A DNA stretch of 64,000 nucleotides from Pseudomonas californiensis. Its GTDB lineage: Bacteria; Pseudomonadota; Gammaproteobacteria; Pseudomonadales; Pseudomonadaceae. The stretch covers positions 124,001 to 188,000 of the forward strand of contig NZ_JAGTPK010000009.1 of NCBI RefSeq assembly GCF_021147775.1, in the 5' to 3' direction. Of the stretch, positions 14,191 to 21,538 are shown piece after piece (positions within the stretch are counted from its first letter, which is position 1; the number at the start of each line of letters is the position of its first letter). The notes under the pieces are model-generated. The model ran no database searches. It was not told the DNA's origin and saw nothing but the letters and a program-made list of their open reading frames with translations. A program made the position numbers and the translations under genes.

Positions 14191-14240
14191 CGCTCTTTAC
14201 ACAATTTGACGTGAACCAACGACGTACCGGCCAACCCGGT
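14191..14240 (+). promoter_or_regulatory. nut-like site: boxA followed by a boxB-like hairpin
   Basis: CGCTCTTTAC (14191-14200) matches the boxA consensus and lies about 45 bases after the expected pL start. Twenty-five bases on, ACCGG (14226-14230) and CCGGT (14236-14240) form a hairpin with a five-base loop CCAAC. BoxA plus a small hairpin early in a pL transcript is the lambda nutL layout. No N-like arginine-rich gene is recognised nearby. Confidence 0.55.
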
Positions 14241-14310
14241 GGCGAGAAAGCTAAACCGTCGTCCATGCAGCCTCTGGCAGCTGCCGTGCTTCCTCATGCA
14301 AGCACGCGAA

Positions 14311-14809
14311 ACCACGCAGACAAACTGGCAATGCACCGAACACGAAATGTGCGGCGCTGGTGAGAGATGACTCGCACCTGGCGTGGTGGAGATAGCCGAA
14401 AGGCAGCCTAGGAAACCGTGGCATATAACGGAACCCAGCAAGACCGAATTGAATTAGCGATCCCGATAGCCTCGGCTGGGAACGCCGGACCTCATGCACC
14501 CTGCCCACCTACCGGGCAAACGAGCTGCAGCGTGCATGTTGTAGGGACCCGTGATCCAAGGCGAATAGATGCTGATTGCCGCCCTGGGGAGGAAGCTCAC
14601 CGCCAACCAACGACCACGACCGGCCAGCCCTGCAATCAGCAGCGGGCAACGGGCCATCACCGATGACGCAGCAAGCCGCGACCGACGCCAGTAGCGGGTC
14701 GCGGTTCAACACCAGCACACCCCCGGAACTCCCCCGACTGAACCCTCCCCGGCGCCTGTATGGCTGATACCCGTTCTTGAGAGTTCAGTCGAAGGAGTTC
14801 ACTGACTGA
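14311..14809 (+). ncRNA. Candidate long structured RNA / leader of the pL transcript
   Basis: Between pL and the first early gene lie about 650 bases without a convincing gene but with many helices. 14311-14317 pairs with 14381-14387 (ACCACGC). 14359-14378 is a GGTG...CACC hairpin. 14395-14404 is a GCC hairpin with a GAAA loop. 14461-14481 is a TCCC/AGCC double stem. 14493-14499 pairs with 14532-14538 (CATGCAC) and encloses the TGCCC hairpin 14502-14518. 14571-14579 pairs with 14632-14640 (GCTGATTGC, 9 bp). 14674-14683 pairs with 14697-14706. 14735-14743 pairs with 14783-14791 (CGACTGAAC, 9 bp). Frames through the region lack ribosome sites. Function and true ends are unknown. Confidence 0.55.
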
Positions 14810-14819
14810 GGATTGAGTG

Positions 14820-15053
14820 ATGAGTGAATGGATTAAGTGCAGCGAAAGCATGCCCGAAGAGCTTCAGCACGTTCTGGCCAGCGGCTTCAATTTCGATCTT
14901 CCGACCCACGGTCGGTGGGTTGAGCCTTCCACGTTCTTTGAAGGCTCGTTCCGTGGATTCACACATGCAGATGATGAGGTTTTTGTAGGCGACAAGGATG
15001 AGCTGCACACGCCCACCCACTGGCAGCCACTCCCTGCCCCGCCCACTGAATAA
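14820..15053 (+). CDS. DUF551-like phage protein
   Basis: The 77-residue product begins MSEWIKCSESMPEELQHVLA and ends with THWQPLPAPPTE, the W-I-x-x-x-x-x-x-P opening and T-H-W-x-P-L-P-x-P-P close of DUF551 proteins. GAGG at 14808-14811 is the likely ribosome site; a GTG at 14817 is an alternative start. It is the first gene of the pL operon, and its ribosome site overlaps an alternative helix of the upstream RNA. Confidence 0.75.
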   Translation: MSEWIKCSESMPEELQHVLASGFNFDLPTHGRWVEPSTFFEGSFRGFTHADDEVFVGDKDELHTPTHWQPLPAPPTE

Positions 15054-15073
15054 CCCAGCCCCTGGATGCGACC

Positions 15074-15499
15074 ATGAAAGGTTTCGGATATTGCGAGGGC
15101 GATACCTGCAATCGCGAAGGATGCGGAGGCTCGATTGAGCTTGAGGATGTAGAGAACTGCAGTTGTCATCTTTCAGCGCCGTGCTGGCGTCATCAAGAGG
15201 CAGACATGTGCTGCCCTGATTGCGGTTGGCGCGCTGCCGACGATCCTCTATGTGTTCGAGAAATCGCCTGCATCAGCATGGGCGATCTGCCTTACATCCA
15301 AACCAGGCCGCGAGTGCTTGACCCTACCAAAATCGACTGGGTTGCGAAGCTGCATAGCAGCAGCTCAATGATCAAGGAAGGCGTTTATCCGCCAAACCTG
15401 AGTCGTGAAGAGGTAGAGAAAGAGGTGCTTGGAACATTCGGCGGACGTTTCGAATACTTCCGCGACGGCAAATTCAAGTACATCGCTTACACCGACTGA
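15074..15499 (+). CDS. Phage protein with Cys/His metal-binding-like N-terminus
   Basis: The 141-residue protein is cysteine-rich in its first half: CEGDTCNREGCGGSIELEDV, NCSCHLSAPCWRHQE and MCCPDCGWRA. These suggest at least one, possibly two, zinc ribbons. The C-terminal half is mixed and ends FEYFRDGKFKYIAYTD. No family is named. It lies in the early accessory block 20 bases after the DUF551-like gene. Confidence 0.6.
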   Translation: MKGFGYCEGDTCNREGCGGSIELEDVENCSCHLSAPCWRHQEADMCCPDCGWRAADDPLCVREIACISMGDLPYIQTRPRVLDPTKIDWVAKLHSSSSMIKEGVYPPNLSREEVEKEVLGTFGGRFEYFRDGKFKYIAYTD

Positions 15500-15516
15500 C
15501 GCCGACGGAGGCGACC

Positions 15517-15918
15517 ATGAACGCAGCAGCAAAGGTGTTGCCTCTGACAGGCAGGCCGGTATACCCCAGAACACCCGCCGAGCGGATGTGGGTCGAGTCG
15601 CATGCCGACCTGCTGATCCACGGCGCGGACGTCAAGTTCAAGCGGCGCGGCAAGGCTGAGCGGTCGGTGACTCATTCGGAGTTTCTGACGGCCCTGCAGG
15701 ACCATTTGAATCAGCGCCAGATCGATAGTGAGGACCGGGAAGACTTCTTCGCCCAGATCGTCCTGAGCAGCTTCCACGGACAGCCAAACGCTTCTGTGGC
15801 TGGCTACCTCATCGGAACAGCCAGGCCACGCGACAAACTGTTTGAGATTGCGGAGGGCCTACTTCGGCCCTTGGCGGCTGACGGTGTTATCGCCCAGCGC
15901 GAGGACGACGAACTGTGA
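15517..15918 (+). CDS. Early phage protein, unknown function
   Basis: The 133-residue product starts MNAAAKVLPLTGRPVYPRTP with GGAGGCGACC before the ATG. It contains a helical middle SEFLTALQDHLNQRQIDSED. No recognised motif. The stop overlaps the next start by four bases, so the two are probably translationally coupled. Confidence 0.6.
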   Translation: MNAAAKVLPLTGRPVYPRTPAERMWVESHADLLIHGADVKFKRRGKAERSVTHSEFLTALQDHLNQRQIDSEDREDFFAQIVLSSFHGQPNASVAGYLIGTARPRDKLFEIAEGLLRPLAADGVIAQREDDEL

Positions 15919-16115
15919 AAGTCAGCGCACACATCCTCATCGACAAGTTCATTGAGGTCATCAGTGATTACGACGGTCCCGACCCTCTCGGAATCGAAGC
16001 GCTTCGCCGGATCACTGAGTTCTGGCTCAACGAAGCAATCACCCTCGAAGAATTCAACCATTACTGCGCCCGTCAGCGAAAGGCTGTGATGTGTGCGCCA
16101 AGGAGAGCGGCATGA
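15915..16115 (+). CDS. Small early phage protein, unknown function
   Basis: The 66-residue product (MKVSAHILIDKFIEVISDYD...) is mostly helical, with EALRRITEFWLNEAITLEEF. It starts in the GTGAAAG/ATGA-type overlap of the previous gene and its own stop overlaps the next start. No family is recognised. Confidence 0.55.
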   Translation: MKVSAHILIDKFIEVISDYDGPDPLGIEALRRITEFWLNEAITLEEFNHYCARQRKAVMCAPRRAA

Positions 16116-16642
16116 AGATTGATTGGAGTAAGGCGCCTGAGTGGGCGGTGGCTCACGGCCTGCATGCTTTCGGCGGCACGATCCAAGAGGTTTGGATTGG
16201 CGAGCAGGTGTATCTGGGTTTGAATGGACCGGCGGCTTTCGGGTATGGCGGGGGCGACGGGTTCGAAGCGCATAACCATACACGCGCTCAATTCAGCTAC
16301 GAGACGTCGCGCCCTAAAGAATGGACTGGCGAAGGCCCGCCGCCTGCTGGTACGGAGTGTGAGTTGCAGCACTCTACGTGGTCGGAAAATCACTGGGAAA
16401 AGAGAAAGGTACTCTATCTCGGTGACGCCTACCTGATCACAGCTTCTCCCGGTGATGACGAGGAAAGGTGTAGCCATACAAAGGAAATTAAGTTCCGCCC
16501 TCTCCGCACCGCCGAGCAGATCGCGGCGGAAGAGCGAGAGAAGGCAGTAAAGCAAATGCAAAAGGACTGCGCTTGCTACGCCAATGCTGATCTCTTCGCC
16601 GATCTCTACGACGCCGGCTACCGCAAGCAGGTGACGCCATGA
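16112..16642 (+). CDS. Early phage protein, unknown function
   Basis: Translation from 16112 (MKIDWSKAPEWAVAHGLHAF) overlaps the previous stop by ATGA and gives 176 residues. Aromatic-rich beta segments (KAPEWAVAHG, VWIGEQVYLGLNGPAAFGYG) occupy the first two thirds, and a coiled segment EQIAAEEREKAVKQMQKD precedes the end. The DWSKAPEWA opening occurs in various small phage proteins. Function unknown. Confidence 0.6.
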   Translation: MKIDWSKAPEWAVAHGLHAFGGTIQEVWIGEQVYLGLNGPAAFGYGGGDGFEAHNHTRAQFSYETSRPKEWTGEGPPPAGTECELQHSTWSENHWEKRKVLYLGDAYLITASPGDDEERCSHTKEIKFRPLRTAEQIAAEEREKAVKQMQKDCACYANADLFADLYDAGYRKQVTP

Positions 16643-16848
16643 CAAGCCCGATCGTGAAATCCCTGATCGACGAGCAGCTTGAAGATCTGCCGCCAGATCG
16701 AATCATTCTGGCCTTCACCCACCGCACGCTGACCGGCGCACTTTCTCAGGCGTATGACGCCGGGATTGAGAATGTTCATGCGTTCAGCAGGCGCTACTGC
16801 CTGTGCGGTGAGTGGACTGTTGCCTACGCGGTACGAGTTCAGCCATGA
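16639..16848 (+). CDS. Small early phage protein, unknown function
   Basis: A 69-residue frame starting MTSPIVKSLIDEQLEDLPPD in an ATGA overlap with the previous stop. It includes a helix TGALSQAYDAGIENVHAF and ends with cysteine-containing strands. No family is recognised; coding status rests on the chain of four-base overlaps. Confidence 0.5.
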   Translation: MTSPIVKSLIDEQLEDLPPDRIILAFTHRTLTGALSQAYDAGIENVHAFSRRYCLCGEWTVAYAVRVQP

Positions 16849-16961
16849 CTGCCAGCCAGCGCCGTCGGCGCATGATCTTCTGGCGTGGCAGCTTCCCGGT
16901 TATCGCCGCCTTCACCTTCCTGATGCTCGCGCTGTCCCTGGCCGATCATATAACGCAGTAA
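16845..16961 (+). CDS. Tiny single-span membrane protein
   Basis: A 38-residue frame opens at the ATG overlapping the previous stop: a basic start MTASQRRRRMIFWRG, then a hydrophobic stretch FPVIAAFTFLMLALSLADHI. Topology is N-in with one membrane span. Such micro-proteins are common in phage early operons. The function is unknown. Confidence 0.5.
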   Translation: MTASQRRRRMIFWRGSFPVIAAFTFLMLALSLADHITQ

Positions 16962-16972
16962 GGAACTTCAAA

Positions 16973-17437
16973 ATGGACATTAAGCAAAAGCTTGAGGTGC
17001 TGCGCGGGGCCTGCCTCAATCATGAATTGGTTGGAAGCCGCGTAACATGTGATCCGGCCCCAACCAATACTGACCAAGATGTTCTCGTTCTGACGGATCT
17101 GGATCTTTTCGAGAATCATTTAAAGCCAAGACTGGTTGAGTACGATTTCGAAAATGACGGCAGTGATTGCGGTGATATCAGTGAATACCTCGGAGAGGAC
17201 GAGCTGACATTCCAGTCCTTTTCGCATGGCGACTTAAACCTGATCGTTACTTTCAGTGATCAGTTTTACAGGCGATTCCTGGCCGCAACTTCAATAGCCA
17301 AAATGCTCAATCTGATGAGCAAAGGGCAACGGATAGCGCTCTTTCAGGCGGTCCTCTACGGAAATGCATTTATTCCACTGCCTGATCTTCCAGCGCCAGC
17401 GGCCCCCTGGGCAGCGGAATCCTTTATTCCTTACTAA
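16973..17437 (+). CDS. Phage protein, possible nucleotidyltransferase fold
   Basis: The 154-residue product contains VGSRVTCDPAPTNTDQDVLV, whose GS...D-x-D arrangement resembles nucleotidyltransferase-fold proteins. It is followed by LIVTFSDQFYRRFLAATSIA and a GQRIALFQAVLYGN helix. A protein of this type recurs in Pseudomonas and other phages. Enzymatic activity is not established and the fold call is tentative. It precedes the recombination block. Confidence 0.55.
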   Translation: MDIKQKLEVLRGACLNHELVGSRVTCDPAPTNTDQDVLVLTDLDLFENHLKPRLVEYDFENDGSDCGDISEYLGEDELTFQSFSHGDLNLIVTFSDQFYRRFLAATSIAKMLNLMSKGQRIALFQAVLYGNAFIPLPDLPAPAAPWAAESFIPY

Positions 17438-17493
17438 CCCCCTTCCCTATTCAATCGCAGCGCCCCGGTGACGGTATGGCGCAAGGAGCGACC

Positions 17494-18651
17494 GTGTCCG
17501 AAGCACAGCAAGTCATCACCATCGACGACGTCAGCGCAGACAACGCGCCGGCCATATACGTCACTGGCGGCCTGAACCAGTTCCTCCAAGCTGTAACGGC
17601 TGAGGTGACTGCGGAAGTCCCGGACCTGACCACTCGCAAGGGCCGTGATCGAATCGTCTCACTGGCGGCCAAGGTAAGCAGTTCCAAGGTGGCCGTGGAA
17701 AAACCGGGCCGGGAATACCTGAAGCGACTGAAGGAAATGCCAAAGGTCGTCGAAACCGAGCTGCGCGAATTTGTCACCAAGATGGATGCACTGCGTGACG
17801 CGACTCGCCAGCCTCTGACCGACTGGGAAAAGGCCAACGATGCGCGGATCGACGCTCACAACGATGGTATCCAGCGCATCAAGGACCTGGCTGTTTTCGT
17901 TGAGACGCCCAGCGCAGCGCACGTCGCTCAGATCATTGCCGATCTTGAACTGGTGGAAATCAACGAAAGCTGGGAAGAGTTCCTGGCAGAGGCTGCTCAG
18001 GCTAAAGACCGGTCGCTGACTACCCTGCGCTTCCTGCTGGCCGAAAGGACCAAGCACGAAGCGGAGCTGGCGGAGATTGCCAGGTTCAACGCCGAAAAGG
18101 CCGAGCGCGAGCAGAAAGAGCGCGATGCAGAGATTGCCCGTCAGGCAGTCGAGCGCGCCAGGATTGAGGCTGAACAGAAGGCCCAGGCCGAGCGCGATGC
18201 GGCAGCCAAGCGAGAGCAGGACCTGAAGGATCATGCAGCAGCCCAGCAGCGCGCCGCCGAGCAGAAGCTTCGCGACGCCGAGGCAGAAGCCGAACGACAG
18301 CGCTTGCAGATCCAACTGCAGGCCGAGCAGGCGGAGCGCCAAAAGCTTCAGGCTGAGCAGGACCGGATCGCAGCAAACCAACGCGCCGAACAAGAACGCA
18401 TCGCCGCTGAGAAGCGTCAAGCGGAAGCGGTAGAGCGTGCGCGACTGGCTGAGGTTGACCGCGCCAACAAGGCCGCTGCTGAGATCGTTCGCCAGCAAGA
18501 CCTCCGCGCAGCCGACACGGCGCATAAGGGGTCAATCAAGCGCGCTGCAATGGAAGCCTTCATCGCTGGCGGCATGCCGGAAGACTGCGCCCGGCAAGCG
18601 GTAAAGCTGATAGCTCAACGCAAGATCCCAAACATAAGCATTCAGTACTGA
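17494..18651 (+). CDS. Large coiled-coil phage protein before Erf
   Basis: A GTG at 17494 has AGGAG five bases upstream and is preferred to the ATG at 17476, which has no clear site. The roughly 385-residue protein has a helical N-terminal half (TRKGRDRIVSLAAKVSSSKV, TKMDALRDATRQPL). A long coiled coil of E/A/Q/R repeats follows from about residue 195 to 345, then a compact C-terminal segment. Proteins of this DUF1351-like type are regularly found just upstream of phage single-strand annealing proteins and exonucleases, as here, so an accessory role in recombination is likely. Confidence 0.7.
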   Translation: MSEAQQVITIDDVSADNAPAIYVTGGLNQFLQAVTAEVTAEVPDLTTRKGRDRIVSLAAKVSSSKVAVEKPGREYLKRLKEMPKVVETELREFVTKMDALRDATRQPLTDWEKANDARIDAHNDGIQRIKDLAVFVETPSAAHVAQIIADLELVEINESWEEFLAEAAQAKDRSLTTLRFLLAERTKHEAELAEIARFNAEKAEREQKERDAEIARQAVERARIEAEQKAQAERDAAAKREQDLKDHAAAQQRAAEQKLRDAEAEAERQRLQIQLQAEQAERQKLQAEQDRIAANQRAEQERIAAEKRQAEAVERARLAEVDRANKAAAEIVRQQDLRAADTAHKGSIKRAAMEAFIAGGMPEDCARQAVKLIAQRKIPNISIQY

Positions 18652-18661
18652 GGAAGCCAGT

Positions 18662-19444
18662 ATGTCCACAGATATCATCATGCCCGAGCAGCGTCGCCAG
18701 GTAGTGACGCCGATCAGCTCGGACACAAGCATCATGGCGGTGATCAGCCGCGCAGCCTCCGACCCAACCTGCGACATCAACAAGCTTGAGCGTCTGATGG
18801 AAATGCACGAACGCATGCAGGCCCAGACGGCTAAGCAGATGTATGACGAAGCGCTGGCACAGATGCAGGAAGAAATGCCGGTGATAGGCGAGCGCGGCGG
18901 CATCAAAGACAAAAACGGCCGAATTCAAAGCACCTACGCGCTTTGGGAAGACGTGAACGAAATGATCAAGCCGGTGATGGCGAAGCATGGTTTCGCCATC
19001 ACCTTCCGCACGCCGCGTAACGAGCGAGGCATCGAAGTTGAAGGCGTCCTGAGTCATCGCGCCGGGCACCGAGAAGTCACCTCAATTGTTCTGCCAGTAG
19101 ATGCGACCGGAAGCAAGAATGGCGTTCAAGCCGTTGCGTCAAGCGTCAGCTACGGCAAGCGCTACACAGCCGGCCTGCTGTTGAACATCACCACAACCGG
19201 TGAGGATGATGACGGAAATGGCCCGGTCGCACAGATCACTCCCAGAGTCACTTCTGTCCAGGCTACCCAGCTGGCGACGCTGTTGGACAAATGCAGCGAC
19301 AAAGCCAAAGAGGCCTTCGGAAAGATCCACGGCACTCCGGCTTCGGTCGAGAAAGCAATATTCGACAATGTTCTGGGCATGCTCACCAAGTCAGCCGCAC
19401 AACATGCCGCAGCACAGGGGGCAGCCGATGAAAATAGTCACTGA
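18662..19444 (+). CDS. erf: Erf-family single-strand annealing protein
   Basis: The 260-residue protein matches the ERF family. Helical start INKLERLMEMHERMQAQTAK leads into YDEALAQMQEEMPVIGERGG, then YALWEDVNEMIKPVMAKHGF, and the core SSVSYGKRYTAGLLLNITTT. Erf-type proteins anneal complementary single strands and promote circularisation and recombination of phage DNA. It overlaps the following YqaJ-type exonuclease gene, its expected partner. Confidence 0.9.
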   Translation: MSTDIIMPEQRRQVVTPISSDTSIMAVISRAASDPTCDINKLERLMEMHERMQAQTAKQMYDEALAQMQEEMPVIGERGGIKDKNGRIQSTYALWEDVNEMIKPVMAKHGFAITFRTPRNERGIEVEGVLSHRAGHREVTSIVLPVDATGSKNGVQAVASSVSYGKRYTAGLLLNITTTGEDDDGNGPVAQITPRVTSVQATQLATLLDKCSDKAKEAFGKIHGTPASVEKAIFDNVLGMLTKSAAQHAAAQGAADENSH

Positions 19445-20045
19445 TATTGAGCAAGGCACGCCGGAATGGCTAGCCCTGCGCCTGGGCATCGTTACCGCAT
19501 CTGAGCTGGAGTGCCTGCTGGTCAACGGCAAAGGTCACGCCGGCTTCGGGGTTGCTGCATTCACCTACATGGATCAGCTCATTGGTGAGCGCATCACTGA
19601 GGAAGCCGCTGAGCTGCCGTTCCAGACGAAGGCCACCATCCGAGGCCATGAGCAGGAGCAGACAGCTCGCGGACTGTACGAGGCTCGCGAAGATGTCACC
19701 AGCCGTGAGGTAGGAATCATCCTTAACCACGGCATCGGTTATTCACCGGACGCCCTGATTGGCGACGATGGCCTGATCGAGATCAAGACAAAGCTGCCCA
19801 AGTTTCAGGTCGGCGTGATTCTCGCCGGCGAGGTGCCGAAAGAGCACGTTGCGCAGTGCCAGGGTGGTCTTTGGGCATCGGAACGCGAGTGGATCGACTT
19901 CATCAGCTACTGGCCCGGCATGCCGCTTTTCGTCAAACGCCTGCACCGGGACGAAGCCATGATCCGCAAGATCAAGGAGCGGGTCGAAACCTTCTATGAA
20001 ATTCTCGATAAGCGCATGAATCGCGTCCTGGGGATCGCCGCATGA
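19428..20045 (+). CDS. YqaJ-like viral recombinase exonuclease
   Basis: From the ATG at 19428 (GGGGG upstream) the 205-residue protein begins TDIEQGTPEWLALRLGIVTA, the standard opening of YqaJ/lambda-exonuclease-like nucleases. The catalytic features follow: a GHEQEQTARGLYEA helix, Asp in YSPDALIGDDGLIEIKTKLP (the D...ExK motif), and a QCQGGLWAS helix. It should resect DNA ends to feed the Erf protein, whose reading frame it overlaps by 17 bases. Confidence 0.88.
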   Translation: MKIVTDIEQGTPEWLALRLGIVTASELECLLVNGKGHAGFGVAAFTYMDQLIGERITEEAAELPFQTKATIRGHEQEQTARGLYEAREDVTSREVGIILNHGIGYSPDALIGDDGLIEIKTKLPKFQVGVILAGEVPKEHVAQCQGGLWASEREWIDFISYWPGMPLFVKRLHRDEAMIRKIKERVETFYEILDKRMNRVLGIAA

Positions 20046-20632
20046 TGACTACCGAACTGAGCGCCATCCAGCGCAACAGCATTGAATCGAATCGACTGGC
20101 TGCAGCCATGGCTGAATTTATGTCTAAGGGCGGAACGGTCGAAGTGCTTCAGGGATTCGTCAACAGACCACGGCCTGAAGCGAAAGCGTACGGCCGCGAG
20201 TTCCGGGAACAGCAGGAACCGAAGCCAGCCAAGCGTGAGCGGAAAAGAACCCCGACTCAGGTACGCAACTCCAGCAGCGGCCGCACCCAGGTCAACGATG
20301 CGCTCGTACAGCGAATCCGCGAACTGGCTCCGACGTCAAGCAAGAGCAAGGTTGAAAAAGAAACGGGCATCAGTCGTTACCTGCTCAACCGGCTGGCCGA
20401 TGAGCATGGGCTCCAGTTCAAGCAGCACGACCCATGCCCGAACCTTCGCCCTCCGAAGGTCGACCCAGTTGCAGACGCTCTACACGTCATCCGAATCAAA
20501 GAGCTGCGCGATAAGGGTCTGGCTCGCAAGCAGGCAGCCGCCGCGATGGGCGTCAGCGATACGCTTGTGAACAGGATAATCGCTGACTATGGAATCGACT
20601 TTCCGATCCGGCAGCCCGGAAAGCGGCGTTGA
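20042..20632 (+). CDS. Phage DNA-binding-like protein with two helix-turn-helix motifs
   Basis: The 196-residue product has a basic linker (KPAKRERKRTPTQVRNSS) and two similar helix-turn-helix segments. One is VQRIRELAPTSSKSKVEKET followed by GISRYLLNRLADEHGLQF. The other is IRIKELRDKGLARKQAAAAM followed by GVSDTLVNRIIADYGIDF. The internal duplication suggests a protein reading two sites. It overlaps the exonuclease stop by ATGA, tying it to the recombination operon. No named family. Confidence 0.6.
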   Translation: MMTTELSAIQRNSIESNRLAAAMAEFMSKGGTVEVLQGFVNRPRPEAKAYGREFREQQEPKPAKRERKRTPTQVRNSSSGRTQVNDALVQRIRELAPTSSKSKVEKETGISRYLLNRLADEHGLQFKQHDPCPNLRPPKVDPVADALHVIRIKELRDKGLARKQAAAAMGVSDTLVNRIIADYGIDFPIRQPGKRR

Positions 20633-20713
20633 AGCGCCTCAGTACAAAGGTCCGCCGCAACAGGCGGGCTGAACAATTTCACTTGCCGCCTAGCGGCTTC
20701 ACGGAGCTGAGCC

Positions 20714-21025
20714 ATGGCACTGACCCAGAAACAGCGGGACGAGCGTACGGCGCTCAAACGGCAGAAGGCGTGCGAGGAAGAGTTGCGGCTCAGGGTGAGG
20801 CCTGGCACGAAGCAGGCGCTGGCTGATTTGATGGCCTGGGCTGGCATCGAGGAACAAGGCGAGGCGCTGACGCTGATGATTCACCATCTGCACGGGCTGG
20901 GACCGGGAGGCGCATTGCCGATGCTTGAGATTCCGCGCCACGAAATCACCGTATCACCGGTTGTGGCGCGGAAGTTGGAGCTTGCGTATCGGCGGGAGGC
21001 GCTGAGGATTTCTCAGGAGGGCTGA
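20714..21025 (+). CDS. Small Pseudomonas-phage protein, possible ribbon-helix-helix
   Basis: The 103-residue product (MALTQKQRDERTALKRQKAC...) has a basic helix, then LRLRVRPGTKQALADLMAWA and GEALTLMIHHLHGLG. That looks like a ribbon-helix-helix repressor core, and a short tail PRHEITVSPVVARKLELAYR follows. The last bases overlap a convergent minus-strand gene. The function is unknown. Confidence 0.6.
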   Translation: MALTQKQRDERTALKRQKACEEELRLRVRPGTKQALADLMAWAGIEEQGEALTLMIHHLHGLGPGGALPMLEIPRHEITVSPVVARKLELAYRREALRISQEG

Positions 21026-21231
21026 CCAACCTCCTTGGTTTTTATCCAGAAAAGATCACCGCCTCTCTTGTATTCGCGGCTCCATTCATCGCCACACTGC
21101 CGGCACTTCAGAAGCAATTTCTGTCCGACTATGTCTTTACCCCCGATCACCTCCATTTCTCCGAGCCTCTCATCAAAGTCGTACGCCTCAATAGATTTGC
21201 TGCAGCAGCTGTTCGGAAAAACCATCTTCAC
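21013..21231 (-). CDS. Small minus-strand protein with CxxC motif
   Basis: A 72-residue frame (MKMVFPNSCCSKSIEAYDFD...) contains LLLKCRQCGDEWSREYKRGG, a single CxxC knuckle of zinc-ribbon type. It runs against the operon and converges with 20714-21025, overlapping by 13 bases. It may be a separately expressed accessory gene. No family is recognised. Confidence 0.45.
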   Translation of the reverse strand: MKMVFPNSCCSKSIEAYDFDERLGEMEVIGGKDIVGQKLLLKCRQCGDEWSREYKRGGDLFWIKTKEVGQPS

Positions 21232-21283
21232 TCCCTGATCCGGCCCTATGCCGAGCTTTCAATAGATATCGCACTTCATCGAC

Positions 21284-21478
21284 TCAAGCCACCGCATCAG
21301 CCGCCAGCTCAATCTCGTATATCGCAGCTGATGATCGGCGCGGATACCGGCCCGCGGCAGCGATCAAACGTTCCGCTGCGGCTTCTGTCAGCTCATCGAT
21401 ATCAAAACCCCGATCCGCGACTGTGGCCATCACAGCTTTCAGCGCCGCTAACAACGCTACTTCCCTGCCTTCGCTCAT
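21284..21478 (-). CDS. 64-residue protein, first of two near-identical copies
   Basis: The start MSEGREVALLAALKAVMATV at 21478 follows AGGAGGG. The product is a helical 64-residue protein with RGFDIDELTEAAAERLIAAA and a basic RYPRRSSAAI turn. It is divergent from the methyltransferase at 21539 and differs from the copy at 22583-22777 at only two residues. The whole gene and its upstream region lie in a 232-bp repeat. Function unknown; it may regulate or pair with the methyltransferase it faces. Confidence 0.6.
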   Translation of the reverse strand: MSEGREVALLAALKAVMATVADRGFDIDELTEAAAERLIAAAGRYPRRSSAAIYEIELAADAVA

Positions 21479-21519
21479 CTGTATCCCTCCTTGTGGAGCG
21501 GAGAGCGTAGACCATTTCC
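21288..21519. repeat. Direct repeat copy A before methyltransferase 1
   Basis: This 232-bp stretch matches 22587-22818 with three substitutions and no gaps. It covers the 64-residue gene and most of the shared upstream region. Confidence 0.95.
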
Positions 21520-21538
21520 CTTCGCATGGAGTCGGAGC

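Noticed and set aside
14100..14767. Three overlapping short plus-strand frames (14100-14363, 14418-14666, 14576-14767) as possible early genes such as an N-like antiterminator.
   Set aside because: None has a ribosome site or recognisable protein pattern, and the first begins inside the OL operator. The helices in the same bases are a better explanation, though a small hidden protein cannot be excluded.
14144..14809. Retron, group I or group II intron, RNase P or tmRNA as explanation for the structured region.
   Set aside because: No reverse transcriptase or intron protein is adjacent, and I could not find the conserved cores of these RNAs by eye. A covariance-model search would settle this.
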